Below, piece after piece: positions 19,549-29,298 of a stretch of DNA of 64,000 nt (its first letter is position 1; each line of letters starts with the position of its first letter). The stretch is from an uncultured Anaeromyxobacter sp. (GTDB taxonomy: Bacteria > Myxococcota > Myxococcia > Myxococcales > Anaeromyxobacteraceae). Location of the stretch: assembly GCA_903874275.1 (NCBI GenBank), contig CAIQRS010000109.1, positions 1 to 64,000 of the forward strand, in the 5' to 3' direction. The notes beneath the pieces were generated by a model. That model was not told the origin of the DNA and did not search any database. It saw nothing but the letters and a program-made list of their open reading frames with translations. The position numbers and the translations under genes were made by a program.

Positions 19549-19686
19549 ATGAAGCGCACGAACCGGACCGCCCGAGCCGTCACCATCGCCGCACCCCGTC
19601 CCGTCGAGTCCGGCCTCTGGCTCCAATTCCTCGCGGCCGCAGCGCTGGCGACCATCTCGTTCGCGCTGGCCGGCGCGCTCCGGTAG
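19549..19686 (+). CDS. Small single-TM protein, hypothetical
   Basis: 45-aa ORF with C-terminal TM (WLQFLAAAALATISFALAGAL). Confidence 0.4.
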   Translation: MKRTNRTARAVTIAAPRPVESGLWLQFLAAAALATISFALAGALR

Positions 19687-19697
19687 CCCCCGGCCCG

Positions 19698-20468
19698 TTG
19701 ATCCCCTGGTTCGAGCCGCCGGCTCTCCACCTCGGGCCCGTCACCCTCCAGGTCTTCGGCATCCTCGCGGCCCTCGGCGTCGCCACCGGCGTGCGCAGCG
19801 CCGCCTGGGCGGCGCGCCGGCGCGGCCTCGACCCCCGACCGGTCCTCGACTTCGCCATCTGGGGCGTGCTGGCCGGGGTCGCCGTGGGACACCTGGTGCA
19901 CGTCGGCCTCTACCACCCGGAGGAGATGCGCAGCGCCCGCCGCCTGCTCGAGTTCTGGGACGGCCTCTCCTCGTTCGGAGGGCTGCTCGGGGGGATCCTC
20001 GCGGCGGTCCTCTTCTTCCGGATCCGCGGCGTCCCGCTCTCCCGCTACGGGGACGCCTTCGCGGTGGGGGTCCCCACCGGGTGGGCCATCGCCCGCGTCG
20101 GCTGCTTCCTGGTCCACGACCACCCGGGGCGCCTGACCGGCTTCCCGCTCGCGGTGGCCTTCCCGGGCGGAGCGCGCCACGACCTCGGCCTGTACGAGGC
20201 GATCGTCCTCTTCGCCATCGCCGGCCTGCTCTGGCGCCTCTGGGCCCGCCGCCGGCTCGAGGGGAGGCTGCTCGGCCTGCTCGCCGTCCTCTACGGGGGG
20301 GCGCGCTTCCTCCTCGACTTCCTCCGGGCCACCGACGTCGCCTACGCCGACGGCCGCTACGCCGGGCTCACGCCGGCCCAGTACGGGTCGATCCTGCTTC
20401 TCGCCTGGGGGGCGTGGCGCCTCCGGCGTCCGGCCGTTATCTCCCCGGAATGGCCATCCTCGTCGTAG
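19698..20468 (+). CDS. Prolipoprotein diacylglyceryl transferase family protein (Lgt-like)
   Basis: Seven-TM architecture, WDGLSSFGGLLGG, RVGCFLVHDHPGR, GARFLLDFLR. Confidence 0.8.
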   Translation: MIPWFEPPALHLGPVTLQVFGILAALGVATGVRSAAWAARRRGLDPRPVLDFAIWGVLAGVAVGHLVHVGLYHPEEMRSARRLLEFWDGLSSFGGLLGGILAAVLFFRIRGVPLSRYGDAFAVGVPTGWAIARVGCFLVHDHPGRLTGFPLAVAFPGGARHDLGLYEAIVLFAIAGLLWRLWARRRLEGRLLGLLAVLYGGARFLLDFLRATDVAYADGRYAGLTPAQYGSILLLAWGAWRLRRPAVISPEWPSSS

Positions 20469-20809
20469 AGGACGACCCCGGCATCCGCCAGGGGATCGCC
20501 GACTTCCTCGGGTTCGAGGGCTACGCCGTGGACGTCGCGGTGAACGGCGAGGAGGCGCTCTCCTACCTGCGCCGGAGCCGGCCCTCGCTCGTCGTCCTCG
20601 ACCTGGTCATGCCGGTCATGAACGGCCCCCAGCTGCTCGAGCGGCTCCGCAGCGAGCGCATCGCCGAGGGGGTCCCGGTGGCCATCATGACCGCGGCCAT
20701 GCCCGGGGCGAGCACCCTGCCGGCGGCCGACGCCTACCTCTCCAAGCCCTTCGACCTCGACGAGCTGCTCCAGGTGGTGGGGCGCCACGCGGGCCCCCCG
20801 ACGCCCTGA
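20450..20809 (+). CDS. Single-domain response regulator receiver
   Basis: VEDDPGIRQG, VVLDLVMPVMNG phospho-acceptor, AYLSKPFD; overlaps end of Lgt-like gene. Confidence 0.92.
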   Translation: MAILVVEDDPGIRQGIADFLGFEGYAVDVAVNGEEALSYLRRSRPSLVVLDLVMPVMNGPQLLERLRSERIAEGVPVAIMTAAMPGASTLPAADAYLSKPFDLDELLQVVGRHAGPPTP

Positions 20810-20903
20810 GGGGCGGGGACGCCCCGTACGAGGCCCCGGGTATCCTCCTGGGTCGGCGCTTCCGGAGCGGTTTCTCCACGGCCAGTCGTTATGATGGCCG
20901 GAC

Positions 20904-23675
20904 ATGCCCATTCCGAGCGACGCGCCGCCCGCCGCGCCGAGCGCCTCGAACCTGGGGTTCGTCGAGGACCTCTACTTCGCCTGGCGTGAAGACCCGGCCT
21001 CCGTGGACGAGGGTTGGCGCGCCTATTTCGAGGCCCTTCCCCCGGCGCCCGAGGCCGCACCGGCTCCTGCCTCGTGGCCCGCCCGGACCGCGCGCGAGGG
21101 GAACGGCGCCCGCCCCGACGACCGGGAGGCCTTCCGGCTCCGCGTGGACCGGCTCACCCGGGCCTGGCGGACCTTCGGCCACATGCAGTCCGACCTCGAT
21201 CCCCTCGGACTGGAGCGGCGCCGCGCCGAGCGGCTCGAGCTGGCGGAGTTCGAGCTCTCCGAGGCCGACCTCGACCGGCCGGCCGGCACGCACGGAGGCA
21301 AGGCCGAGACGTTGCGCGAGCTCCTGGGGCGGCTCCAGGAGACCTACGGGCGGACGCTGGGCGTCCAGCTCGGCCACATCCAGGACCGGGAGCTGCGCGG
21401 CTGGCTCGAGCAGCGGATGGAGCGCACGCACAACCGGCTCACGCTGACGCCGGAGGTCAAGCGGCGGCTGCTCGAGAAGCTCGTCCAGGCGGGGATGTTC
21501 GAGCAGTTCCTGGGCACCCGCTTCCTGGGCGCGAAGCGCTTCTCGCTGGAGGGGTCCGAGGTCCTCATCCCCCTGCTCGAGCTGCTCCTCGACCGGGCGG
21601 TGGGCTACGGCGTGCGCAACGTGGTGATCGGCATGGCCCACCGCGGGCGGCTCAACGTGCTCGCCAACGTGCTGGGCAAGCCGCTCCGGGAGATCTTCGC
21701 CGAGTTCCGCGACCAGACCATCATCAGCGGCGCCTTCGGCGGTGACGTGAAGTACCACCTGGGCTACTCCAGCACCCGCGACACCGCCGACGGAGGGCTG
21801 CGCCTCTCCCTGTCCTTCAACCCCAGTCACCTGGAGTGGATCGACCCGGTGGTGCAGGGGAGGGTGCGGGCCAAGCAGGACCGCTTCAGCGACGCCGAGG
21901 GGCAGCGCTCCATTCCGGTGCTCATCCACGGCGACGCCGCCTTCGCCGGACAGGGCATCGTGGCCGAGACCTTCAACATGTCGGGGCTGCCGGCCTACCG
22001 CTGCGGCGGGACCATCCACGTGGTGGTGAACAACCAGATCGGCTTCACCACCTCGCCCAGGGATTCGCGCTCCACCGTTTACGCCACCGACGTGGCGCTC
22101 ATGCTCGACATCCCGGTCATCCACGTGAACGGCGAGGACCTCGAGGCGGTCGCCCAGGCGGTGCTGCTCGCCGCCGACTTCCGCCAGCGCTGGCACAAGG
22201 ACGTGGTCCTGGACGTCTGGGGCTACCGCAAGTACGGCCACAACGAGGGGGACGAGCCCACCTTCACCCAGCCCGTCATGTACCGGGCCATCGCCGCCAA
22301 GACCCCTTTCCCGCGCGCCTTCGCCGCGGAGCTGCAGCGGGAAGGCGCCGCCACCGAGGAGCAGGTGGCGGGCATGACCCGCTCCTACCAGGCCCGGCTC
22401 GAGGAGGCCTACCTGGCTTCTGCGGCGCTGGCCGCGGTCCCCGCGCCGGCGGCGACCGAGGGCGTGTGGAGCGCCTACCGGGGAGGGGCGCTCGCCACCG
22501 CCGAGGAGGTGGTGACGGCCGCGGCCGCCGACCGGCTCGGCCACGTGGCCCGCCACCTCACCGAGATCCCGGCGGGGTTCGACCCGAATCCCAAGGTCGC
22601 CAAGCTCTTCGAGGCGCGCGCCGAGATGGCCCGCGGCAAGCGCCCGCTCGACTGGGGCTTCGCGGAACTGCTCGCCTACGGGACCGTGGCCTGGGACGGC
22701 CACGCGGTCCGCCTGGTGGGGCAGGACGTCCAGCGCGGCACCTTCAGCCACCGGCACGCCGTGATCCACGACCACCGGAACGGCGCTCCCTACATGGCGC
22801 TCGGCCACCTGCGCGAGGGGCAGGGGAAGGTCTCCATCTTCGACAGCCTGCTCTCCGAGGCCGCCGCGCTCGGGTTCGAGTACGGCTACAGCCTGGAGCA
22901 GCCCGAGTCCCTGGTGATCTGGGAGGCGCAGTTCGGGGACTTCGTCAACGGCGCGCAGGTGCTCATCGACCAGTTCCTCTCCTCCTCCGAGGTGAAGTGG
23001 AACCGGCTCTCGGGACTGGTGATGCTGCTCCCCCACGGGATGGAGGGGCAGGGGCCCGAGCACTCCAGCGCGCGGCTGGAGCGCTTCCTCGAGCTCTCGG
23101 TGGAGGACAACTGGCGGGTGGTGAACCTCACCACGCCGGCCCAGATCTTCCACGCCCTTCGCCGCCAGGTGCTCTCCCCCTTCCGCAAGCCACTCATCGT
23201 CATGTCGCCGAAGAGCCTGCTGCGGAACGCGGCCGCCGTCTCGCCCGTCGAGGAGCTCGTCTCCGGCCGGTTCCACGCCGTCCTGCCCGACGCGGCCGTG
23301 GCCGATCCCGCGGCGGTCCGGCGCGTGCTCCTCTGCTCGGGGAAGGTCTACTACGACCTCGTCGAGGGGCGCGCCGCGCGCAAGAAGGGGGACGTGGCCA
23401 TCGTGCGCGTGGAGCAGCTCTATCCATTGCGGGTGGCCGAGCTCCAGGCCGCGCTGGCTCCGTACCCGGCCACGGCCGAGGTGCTCTGGGTGCAGGAGGA
23501 GCCGCGGAACATGGGGGCGTGGCCCTACATCCGCGACGCGCTGGGAAGGGCGGTGAGCGGTTTCGACGCCCGCACGTCGGTGGTGGCCCGCTTCCCCAGC
23601 CCGAGCCCGGCGTCGGGCTCGGCGACGCGCCACAAGCTCGTCCAGCAGGCCCTCGTGGAAGAGGCGCTGGGATGA
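20904..23675 (+). CDS. sucA: 2-oxoglutarate dehydrogenase E1 component
   Basis: NLGFVEDLYFAWREDPASVDEGWRAYF, GMAHRGRLNVLANVL, KYHLGYS, VNNQIGFTTSPRDSRST, HGMEGQGPEHSSARLERFL. Confidence 0.97.
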   Translation: MPIPSDAPPAAPSASNLGFVEDLYFAWREDPASVDEGWRAYFEALPPAPEAAPAPASWPARTAREGNGARPDDREAFRLRVDRLTRAWRTFGHMQSDLDPLGLERRRAERLELAEFELSEADLDRPAGTHGGKAETLRELLGRLQETYGRTLGVQLGHIQDRELRGWLEQRMERTHNRLTLTPEVKRRLLEKLVQAGMFEQFLGTRFLGAKRFSLEGSEVLIPLLELLLDRAVGYGVRNVVIGMAHRGRLNVLANVLGKPLREIFAEFRDQTIISGAFGGDVKYHLGYSSTRDTADGGLRLSLSFNPSHLEWIDPVVQGRVRAKQDRFSDAEGQRSIPVLIHGDAAFAGQGIVAETFNMSGLPAYRCGGTIHVVVNNQIGFTTSPRDSRSTVYATDVALMLDIPVIHVNGEDLEAVAQAVLLAADFRQRWHKDVVLDVWGYRKYGHNEGDEPTFTQPVMYRAIAAKTPFPRAFAAELQREGAATEEQVAGMTRSYQARLEEAYLASAALAAVPAPAATEGVWSAYRGGALATAEEVVTAAAADRLGHVARHLTEIPAGFDPNPKVAKLFEARAEMARGKRPLDWGFAELLAYGTVAWDGHAVRLVGQDVQRGTFSHRHAVIHDHRNGAPYMALGHLREGQGKVSIFDSLLSEAAALGFEYGYSLEQPESLVIWEAQFGDFVNGAQVLIDQFLSSSEVKWNRLSGLVMLLPHGMEGQGPEHSSARLERFLELSVEDNWRVVNLTTPAQIFHALRRQVLSPFRKPLIVMSPKSLLRNAAAVSPVEELVSGRFHAVLPDAAVADPAAVRRVLLCSGKVYYDLVEGRAARKKGDVAIVRVEQLYPLRVAELQAALAPYPATAEVLWVQEEPRNMGAWPYIRDALGRAVSGFDARTSVVARFPSPSPASGSATRHKLVQQALVEEALG

Positions 23676-23702
23676 TCCGTCTACCGGGAGGGATGTGAAT
23701 CC

Positions 23703-24929
23703 ATGGCCGTCGAGCTGAAGGTCCCGTCGCTGGGCGAGAGCGTCACGCAGGCGCAGGTCGGGCAGTGGATGAAGAAGGAAGGGGACGCCGTCGTCCGGGA
23801 CGAGCCGGTGGTCGAGGTGGAGAGCGAGAAGGCCACCGTGGCCGTTCCCGCCCCCGCCACGGGTGTGCTGCGCCGGGTGCTCCGCCAGACCGGGGAGACC
23901 GTGGCCGTGGGGCAGCCCCTCGGCGAGATCGAGGAGGGCGCGGTCGCGGCCGTCTCCGCCGGGACGCCCGCCGCCCCGGCGAAGGAGGCTCCGACGGCCG
24001 CCGCGCAGCCCGCGCCTGCTGCACCGCCCCCGCCGCCCAGGGCCTCCGCGCCGCTCGCGCCTCCCCAGGCCGCGCCCCGTCCGCCGGCCGGCGACGTGCG
24101 CCTCACCCCGGCCGCCCGCAAGCTGCTCGCCGAGAAGGGGCTCGGGAAGGGGGACCTCCTGCGCCTGCTCGAGGGCGCTGCCTCGGGGAGGGGCGCTCTC
24201 GCCCCGGTCGATTTCCCGCCGCCCCGGGACCGCGAACGGCTCGTCCCCATGTCGCCGCTCCGGCGCACCGTGGCCCGGCGGCTGCTCGAGGCCCAGGAGA
24301 GCGCCGCCATCCTCACCACCTTCAACGAGGTTGACATGTCGCGGGTGATGGAGCTCCGCGAACGCTACGGCGCCGCCTTCCAGGAGAAGCACGGCATCAA
24401 GCTGGGCTTCATGGGGTTCTTCGTGAAGGCCGCCGTCGAGGCGCTGACCACCTTCCCGTCGGTGAACGCCGAGGTCCGCGGCGACGCGGTCCTCTTCAAG
24501 GACCACTACGACGTGGGCGTGGCGGTGGGGGGCGGCAAGGGGCTCGTGGTGCCGGTCATCCGCGACGCCGACCAGCTCTCGCTGGCCCAGATCGAGCTCT
24601 CCATCGTCGAGCTGGCCAGGCGGGCCCGCGAGAACCGCATCACCATGGACGACCTGTCGGGGGGGACCTTCACCATCTCCAACGGCGGCATCTATGGGTC
24701 CATGCTCTCCACGCCCATCCTAAACACCCCGCAGAGCGGCATCCTCGGCCTCCACAAGATCCAGAAGAAGCCGGTGGCCGGGCCCGACGACACGGTGGTG
24801 GTCCGCCCCATGATGTACCTGGCCCTCTCCTACGACCACCGCATCATCGACGGCCGGGAGGCGGTGGGCTTCCTGGTCAAGGTGAAGGAGCTCATCGAGG
24901 AGCCCAGCCGGCTCATGCTCGACGTTTGA
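23703..24929 (+). CDS. sucB: Dihydrolipoyllysine-residue succinyltransferase (E2 of 2-oxoglutarate dehydrogenase)
   Basis: Lipoyl motif [15 protein letters not shown]; catalytic [20 protein letters not shown]. Confidence 0.96.
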   Translation: MAVELKVPSLGESVTQAQVGQWMKKEGDAVVRDEPVVEVESEKATVAVPAPATGVLRRVLRQTGETVAVGQPLGEIEEGAVAAVSAGTPAAPAKEAPTAAAQPAPAAPPPPPRASAPLAPPQAAPRPPAGDVRLTPAARKLLAEKGLGKGDLLRLLEGAASGRGALAPVDFPPPRDRERLVPMSPLRRTVARRLLEAQESAAILTTFNEVDMSRVMELRERYGAAFQEKHGIKLGFMGFFVKAAVEALTTFPSVNAEVRGDAVLFKDHYDVGVAVGGGKGLVVPVIRDADQLSLAQIELSIVELARRARENRITMDDLSGGTFTISNGGIYGSMLSTPILNTPQSGILGLHKIQKKPVAGPDDTVVVRPMMYLALSYDHRIIDGREAVGFLVKVKELIEEPSRLMLDV

Positions 24930-24969
24930 GGGCTTCCCGGGCCCGCCTGGAGGAGTAGGCTTCGCCTCC

Positions 24970-26394
24970 ATGGACTCCGAGACCTTCCGCAGGCTGGGGC
25001 ATGAGCTGGTCGACTGGGTGGCCGACCACCGCGGCAGGCTGGAGAGCCTCCCGGTGATGAGCCGGGTGCGCCCCGGGGAGATCCGCTCCCGCCTCCCCGC
25101 CTCGCCTCCCGCCGAGGGCGGGCGCATCCGCGACGCCATCGACGCGCTCGACGCGGTGGTGATGCCCGGGATCACCCACTGGAACCACCCCTCGTTCTTC
25201 GCCTACTTCCCCTCCAACACCAGCCACGCCTCGATCCTGGCCGATCTGGTCTGCGCCGGCCTGGGAGCCCAGGGCATGAGCTGGCAGACCTCGCCCGCCG
25301 CCACCGAGGTCGAGGAGGTGGTGATGGACTGGCTCCGCCAGATGCTGGGGCTGCCCGCCACCTTCACCGGCGTGATCCACGACACCGCCTCCACCTCCAC
25401 GCTCACCGCGCTCCTCTGCGCCCGGGAGCGCACCAGCAACTTCTCCCAGAACCGGGAGGGGCTGCAGGCCGGAGAGCCGCCCCTGGTGGTCTACGCCTCC
25501 GACCAGGCCCACAGCTCCATCGAGAAGGACGTGCTGCTGGCCGGCTTCGGCAAGAGGCACCTGCGGCTCGTGGCCACCGACCGGGCCCACGCCATGCGCA
25601 TCGACGCGCTGGCCGAGGCCATCGAGGCCGACCGTGCCGCGGGGCTGCGCCCCTGCGCGGTGGTGGCCACCACCGGGACCACCGGGACCACCGCGCTCGA
25701 CCCGGTGGCGGGCATCGCCGGGGTGGCCAGGCGCCACGGCCTCTGGCTCCATGTGGACGCGGCGCTGGCCGGCACCGCCATGGTCGAGCCCGAGTACCGC
25801 TGGATGTGGCGCGGGGTGGAGGAGGCCGACTCGCTGGTGCTGAACCCGCACAAGTGGATGGGGCCGGGCTTCGACCTCTCGGCCTACTTCGTGCGCGATC
25901 CGCAGCACCTGGTGCGGGTCATGTCCACCAACCCCAGCTACCTGCGCACCGCCCAGGACGGCGAGGTGCGCAACCTGCGCGACTGGGGCATCCCGCTGGG
26001 GCGCCGCTTCCGGGCCCTCAAGCTCTGGTTCCACGTCCTCGACGTGGGCGTGGACGGGATCCGGGCCCGCGTCCGTCGCGACGTGGAGAACGCCCACTGG
26101 CTGGCCGACCGGGTGGACGAGACGCCGGGCTGGGAGCGGCTGGCGCCGGTGCCGCTGCAGACCGTCACGCTCCGTCACGTCCCGTCGGCGGCCGACGACG
26201 AGGTTCGGCTGGCAGCCCACAACCTGGCCATTGCACGGCGGGTGAACGAGGGGGGGCGTGCCTACCTGACCCCGAGCGTGCTGAAGGGGCAGCAGACGCT
26301 TCGTATCTCGATCGGCGCCGAGGCCACCGAGCGGCGCCACGTCGAGGCGCTCTGGCGGGAGCTTCGAGATTCCGCCCGGGCCGAGGGAGGGTAG
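24970..26394 (+). CDS. PLP-dependent group II decarboxylase (aromatic-L-amino-acid decarboxylase-like)
   Basis: HWNHPSFFAYFPSNTS, YASDQAHSSIEKD, LNPHKWMG PLP lysine. Confidence 0.92.
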   Translation: MDSETFRRLGHELVDWVADHRGRLESLPVMSRVRPGEIRSRLPASPPAEGGRIRDAIDALDAVVMPGITHWNHPSFFAYFPSNTSHASILADLVCAGLGAQGMSWQTSPAATEVEEVVMDWLRQMLGLPATFTGVIHDTASTSTLTALLCARERTSNFSQNREGLQAGEPPLVVYASDQAHSSIEKDVLLAGFGKRHLRLVATDRAHAMRIDALAEAIEADRAAGLRPCAVVATTGTTGTTALDPVAGIAGVARRHGLWLHVDAALAGTAMVEPEYRWMWRGVEEADSLVLNPHKWMGPGFDLSAYFVRDPQHLVRVMSTNPSYLRTAQDGEVRNLRDWGIPLGRRFRALKLWFHVLDVGVDGIRARVRRDVENAHWLADRVDETPGWERLAPVPLQTVTLRHVPSAADDEVRLAAHNLAIARRVNEGGRAYLTPSVLKGQQTLRISIGAEATERRHVEALWRELRDSARAEGG

Positions 26395-26395
26395 G

Positions 26396-26914
26396 GTGTC
26401 GCTCATCGTCGTGGACGTCGAGGCCGACGGCCCCATCCCGGGCAAGTACTCCATGGTCTGCCTGGGGGCGGTGGTGGTCGAGCCCACGCTCTCGAAGACG
26501 TTCTACGGACGGACCCGCCCCATCTCGAAGGAGTGGCTCCCCGAGGCGCTGGCGGTGAGCGGGTTCGGGCGCCCCGAGCACGAGGCCTTCCACGATCCCC
26601 GCGAGGTCATGGCCCGCTTCGAGACCTGGGTGGTGGAGAACTCGAAGGGCAAGCCGGTCTTCGCCTCCGACAACCTCGCCTTCGACTGGCAGTACGTGAA
26701 CTGGTACTTCCACACCTACCTGGGACGGAACCCCTTCGGCTGGTCGGGGCGGCGCATCGGCGACCTCTACTGCGGCATGGTGAAGGACGGGTACGCCACC
26801 TGGAAGCACCTCCGGAAGACCGTCTCCGACCACCATCCGGTCAACGACGCCAAGGCCAACGCCGAGGCGCTGCTGGCCATGATCGGCATGGGGCTGAAGC
26901 TGCCCGCGAAGTAG
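26396..26914 (+). CDS. DEDD-family 3'-5' exonuclease/exoribonuclease
   Basis: DVEADGP (DxE), NLAFDWQYVN, HHPVNDAKANAEAL motif III. Confidence 0.78.
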   Translation: MSLIVVDVEADGPIPGKYSMVCLGAVVVEPTLSKTFYGRTRPISKEWLPEALAVSGFGRPEHEAFHDPREVMARFETWVVENSKGKPVFASDNLAFDWQYVNWYFHTYLGRNPFGWSGRRIGDLYCGMVKDGYATWKHLRKTVSDHHPVNDAKANAEALLAMIGMGLKLPAK

Positions 26915-26960
26915 GCCCGGCCGTGACACGCGGGTGACGCGCGCCGGCTAGGTTCGTCCC

Positions 26961-27635
26961 ATGCCGCCGGACGCCACAGCTCCCAGCACGCCCGCCCCGC
27001 GCGTGAAGCCGCTCCTGCGGGGGGTCTCCCACGAGATCGCCGCCGGCGTGGCGCTGGCCGGGCTCGTGGCGCTGGTCCTCCTCGCCCCCGGGCCGCGGGC
27101 CCGGGTGGGTGCGCTGGTGTACGGCTTCAGCCTGGTGGGGCTCTTCTCGGTGAGCGCCCTCTACCACCGCCCCACCTGGGGTCCACGGGCGCGGCTCTGG
27201 ATGCGCCGGCTCGACCACTCGGCCATCTTCCTGCTCATCACCGGCACCTTCACGCCCATCTGCCTGTTCATCGGCGACGCGCGTGCGCACACCATGCTCG
27301 CGGTGGTGTGGGCCGGCGCCGGGCTCGGCATCCTGCGCGCGCTGCTCTGGCCCACGGCCCCGCGCGCGCTGGCGACCGGGCTCTACCTCCTGCTCGGGTG
27401 GGCGGCGGTCCCGCTGGTGCCGGCCATGTACCGGGCGCTCGGGCCAGGGCCGCTCCTCCTGCTCGCCGCGGGCGGGATGCTCTACAGCGTGGGCGCGGTC
27501 ATCTACGCCACCCGCCGCCCCGACCCGTTCCCGCGGGTCTTCGGCTACCACGAGATCTTCCACGCGCTGGTCGTGGCGGCAGCCGGGCTCCACTTCGCGG
27601 TGGCGGCCGGGGCGGTCCGGGCGTTGGCGGGGTAG
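26961..27635 (+). CDS. Hemolysin III / PAQR family membrane protein
   Basis: GVSHEIAAGVALAG, SALYHRPTW, RRLDHSAIFLLITGTFTPICL, GYHEIFHALVV. Confidence 0.92.
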   Translation: MPPDATAPSTPAPRVKPLLRGVSHEIAAGVALAGLVALVLLAPGPRARVGALVYGFSLVGLFSVSALYHRPTWGPRARLWMRRLDHSAIFLLITGTFTPICLFIGDARAHTMLAVVWAGAGLGILRALLWPTAPRALATGLYLLLGWAAVPLVPAMYRALGPGPLLLLAAGGMLYSVGAVIYATRRPDPFPRVFGYHEIFHALVVAAAGLHFAVAAGAVRALAG

Positions 27636-27951
27636 GGGCGGGGCGGGGCCCGCAGGAGGGGCGCAAGGAGTGGCTGCCGCACCAACCCCGCTCGCACTGC
27701 TACCGACCGTCCGTTTCGCGGACCTCGCTGCCAGTTGGGGTGTGACGGGAATGGCCTATTGACAGGGGTTTCGTGAGATTCGCCTTCCGTGACGCGGCCG
27801 CCGCGGGAATGGCCCTGTCGTTGTGCAGGAGCCCCGTGCACGGGACTTCGCCGCGTCTGGCGAGGTTCGAGATCTCCCGGCGAATGGACGCGGCAGTGGG
27901 GATCCTCGTGCGTCCCACGAGGCCCCGAAATCGCGTGAGACACTGCCTTTC

Positions 27952-29298
27952 ATGAACGACACCGATCTCGCCGCCGCTCGCACCTTCCACTCCCGACTCG
28001 TCGACCTCCTCCGCGTCGAGTTCTCCTCCCTGGGCTCCTTCCTCGAGGCCCTGGCCGAGTTCGACCGGAGCAAGCTCTTCCGCGACCTCGGCCACGCGGA
28101 CCTGTTCGCCTATCTCCACAAGGGTTTGAAGCTCTCCCGCGCGGCGGCTCATCACCGGCGCGCCGGCGCCTGGCTCGTCCAGCGATTCCCGGAAGTACTG
28201 GAGCCGATACGGGAAGGGAAGCTCTGCTTCACCACCGCGGCGGTGCTGGCCTCGGTTGCGACGGAGGAGAACCTGGCCGCGGTGCTCCCGAGGTTCTACG
28301 GCCTCTCCAAGCAGGAGGCCCTGGAACTGGCCGCGGAGTTGAAGCCCCGGACGCTGGTGCCTACGAGGACCGTGGTGACCCGGGTGCAGGCGTCTCGGCC
28401 GGTGGAACCGGTCGAGGAGGCGAAACAGACGGTTCCGGAAATTCGCCCAGGCGAACGCGACATGCCCCGAACGAAGGAGGAACGGCCCGCTGTCGAACGA
28501 ACGCTGGTCGTACCCATGACCGCCACGGCGAGCCGGTTCCACGTCACGGTCTCGCGGAAGTTCCTGGCGCTGCTGAAGAAGGCGAAGGCAGGGGACTCCC
28601 ACCGGGATCCCGGAGCGAGCGACGAGGAGGTCCTCACGGCGGCGCTGGAGTTGCTCATCGAGAAGCAGGGGAAGCGGACGGCCTGCGTGCCGGCCAAGGT
28701 GAAGCGGGAGGTCGTGAGGAGGGACCAGGGGAAGTGCCAGTGGAAACTCTCGGATGGAGGAGTCTGCGGCGCGACCGCGCGGCTGGAGATCGACCACGTG
28801 GTGCCACGGGGGAAGGGCGGACCTTCGACGGTCGAGAATTGCAGGATCCTCTGCAAACCGCACAACCTCGAGGCAGCGCGCCAGGCCTACGGCGACGCGC
28901 ACATGAACCTGTTCACGAAAGGTGAACCTGTCGCGAGGGAGGACGTCGCGTCGTACGGTCCCGGTCGTGGGCAACCGGCCCTTTTCCTCACCTCCGCCCG
29001 CGCGGCTCCGGCGGGCGGGCCGTCCGGGGGTCCTCCGGCCAGGCGTGGCGCGGATAGCGCCGCATCAGCTCGCGCCGCAGCGCCGGGTAGTGGCGCTCCC
29101 AGAAGCCGGCCAGGTCGGTGGTCACCTGCACCGCGCGCATGTTTGGGGCGAGCAGGTGCAAGACGAGCGGCACGCGCCCCGCGCCGACGGCCGGTCCGCG
29201 CACCGATCCGAAGAAGTCCTGCAGCCGGCTCTCCACCCAGGGGGGCTTGTCGCCGGACTCGTAGTTCACCTTCACTCCTCGTCCGTTCCCGAGGGTGA
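27952..29298 (+). CDS. HNH endonuclease family protein; C-terminus runs antisense into hrpB
   Basis: HNH motif KVKREVVRRDQGKCQWKLSDGGVCGATARLEIDHVVPRGKGGPSTVENCRILCKPHN; last about 100 aa lie over the 3' end of hrpB. Confidence 0.82.
   Translation: MNDTDLAAARTFHSRLVDLLRVEFSSLGSFLEALAEFDRSKLFRDLGHADLFAYLHKGLKLSRAAAHHRRAGAWLVQRFPEVLEPIREGKLCFTTAAVLASVATEENLAAVLPRFYGLSKQEALELAAELKPRTLVPTRTVVTRVQASRPVEPVEEAKQTVPEIRPGERDMPRTKEERPAVERTLVVPMTATASRFHVTVSRKFLALLKKAKAGDSHRDPGASDEEVLTAALELLIEKQGKRTACVPAKVKREVVRRDQGKCQWKLSDGGVCGATARLEIDHVVPRGKGGPSTVENCRILCKPHNLEAARQAYGDAHMNLFTKGEPVAREDVASYGPGRGQPALFLTSARAAPAGGPSGGPPARRGADSAASARAAAPGSGAPRSRPGRWSPAPRACLGRAGARRAARAPRRRPVRAPIRRSPAAGSPPRGACRRTRSSPSLLVRSRG

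Noticed and set aside
20810-20825. Hairpin GGGGCG-GGGA-CGCCCC after the response regulator gene
   Set aside because: Short all-GC stem without U tract; such hairpins are frequent by chance in this composition.
20889-24506. 1205-aa ORF antisense to sucA/sucB
   Set aside because: Low-complexity His/Gly/Arg/Val-rich translation typical of antisense frames in high-GC DNA; the sense strand encodes clear SucA and SucB.
27759-27764. Perfect -35 hexamer TTGACA upstream of the HNH gene
   Set aside because: No convincing -10 at 16-18 bp spacing and about 190 bp from the start codon; not enough to call a promoter.
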